In this document: piece after piece, positions 28,366 through 28,373 of the stretch | How the letters are laid out: each line of letters starts with the position of its first letter | Position numbering within the stretch: position 1 is the first letter of the stretch | NCBI GenBank assembly: GCA_964581105.1 | Contig: CAZOMB010000014.1 | Location: 1-28,373 of the forward strand | Length of the DNA stretch: 28,373 bases | Source: UBA10161 sp964581105 | GTDB taxonomy: Archaea; Micrarchaeota; Micrarchaeia; Anstonellales; Anstonellaceae | Reading direction: 5' to 3' | The notes under the pieces: model-generated | The model's input: the letters and a program-made list of their open reading frames with translations, nothing else | Told to the model about the DNA's origin: nothing | Databases searched by the model: none | Program-made: the position numbers and the translations under genes

Positions 28366-28373
28366 CAAATGGG

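Noticed and set aside
1..28373. Search for tRNA, rRNA, CRISPR arrays and insertion sequences
   Set aside because: No TPsiC-like sequence outside genes, no regularly spaced repeats with spacers, no transposase or terminal repeats were seen by eye.

Overview
The window is archaeal chromosomal DNA. Hallmarks are an archaeal proteasome beta subunit with its propeptide, a KH/beta-CASP ribonuclease of the aCPSF1 type, FEN1, the MBF1 factor, a CTP-dependent riboflavin kinase, RAD55/KaiC-like ATPases, an archaeal VapBC pair and box C/D guide RNAs. TATA-like boxes repeatedly lie 25-27 bp upstream of start codons, so many messages look leaderless. Genes are tightly packed: five convergent pairs meet within 15 bp or overlap. 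Small genome style, arginine AGG codons and a CxxC/CxxC mini-protein often seen in DPANN archaea suggest a DPANN lineage (Diapherotrites, Micrarchaeota or Woesearchaeota-like), but this is inference; no rRNA or tRNA is present to settle it.

Layout. 1-4.4 kb: a metallo-beta-lactamase-fold hydrolase, an ICMT/PEMT-like membrane methyltransferase, a complete zinc/manganese ABC importer (znuA, znuC, znuB) and a type-4 uracil-DNA glycosylase. 4.4-7.6 kb, minus strand: a radical SAM protein with a winged helix, a ZIP metal transporter, and an FAD/NAD(P)H disulfide-type oxidoreductase interrupted by one in-frame TAA. 7.7-10.8 kb: an iron locus with a DtxR/MntR-type regulator behind a classic DtxR-like operator, feoA, feoB and a four-cysteine winged-helix protein. 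10.8-12.6 kb: a DMT permease and an orphan CbiM/NikM-type permease. 12.7-15.2 kb: a LysW-like zinc-ribbon mini-protein coupled to a membrane-anchored beta-domain surface protein, then an unknown 291-aa protein.

15.2-19.5 kb: aCPSF1, proteasome beta, and two divergent RecA/KaiC-like proteins, one of which has lost both Walker A and Walker B residues. 19.6-20.2 kb: vapBC. 20.2-22.0 kb: a winged-helix protein and a site-2 protease. 22.1-24.3 kb: MBF1, FEN1 and the HTH-riboflavin kinase RbkR/RibK. 24.3-26.6 kb is the most unusual part: a textbook C/D box sRNA, a ParB/SerK-like protein, a thioredoxin-fold protein, then a 334-bp noncoding region with two tandem promoter-plus-C-box units (113-bp period), a CxxC/RG mini-protein, and further inverted repeats sharing a 15-bp D-box sequence. 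The window ends with an NSS/SNF sodium symporter and a YjbQ-family protein.

Metal handling is a theme (ZnuABC, ZIP, FeoAB, DtxR-family regulator, CbiM-like). The less explained signals are the noncoding RNA cluster, the KaiC-like pseudo-ATPase, the orphan LysW-like carrier, the hybrid metal site of the regulator, and the nonsense-interrupted oxidoreductase.
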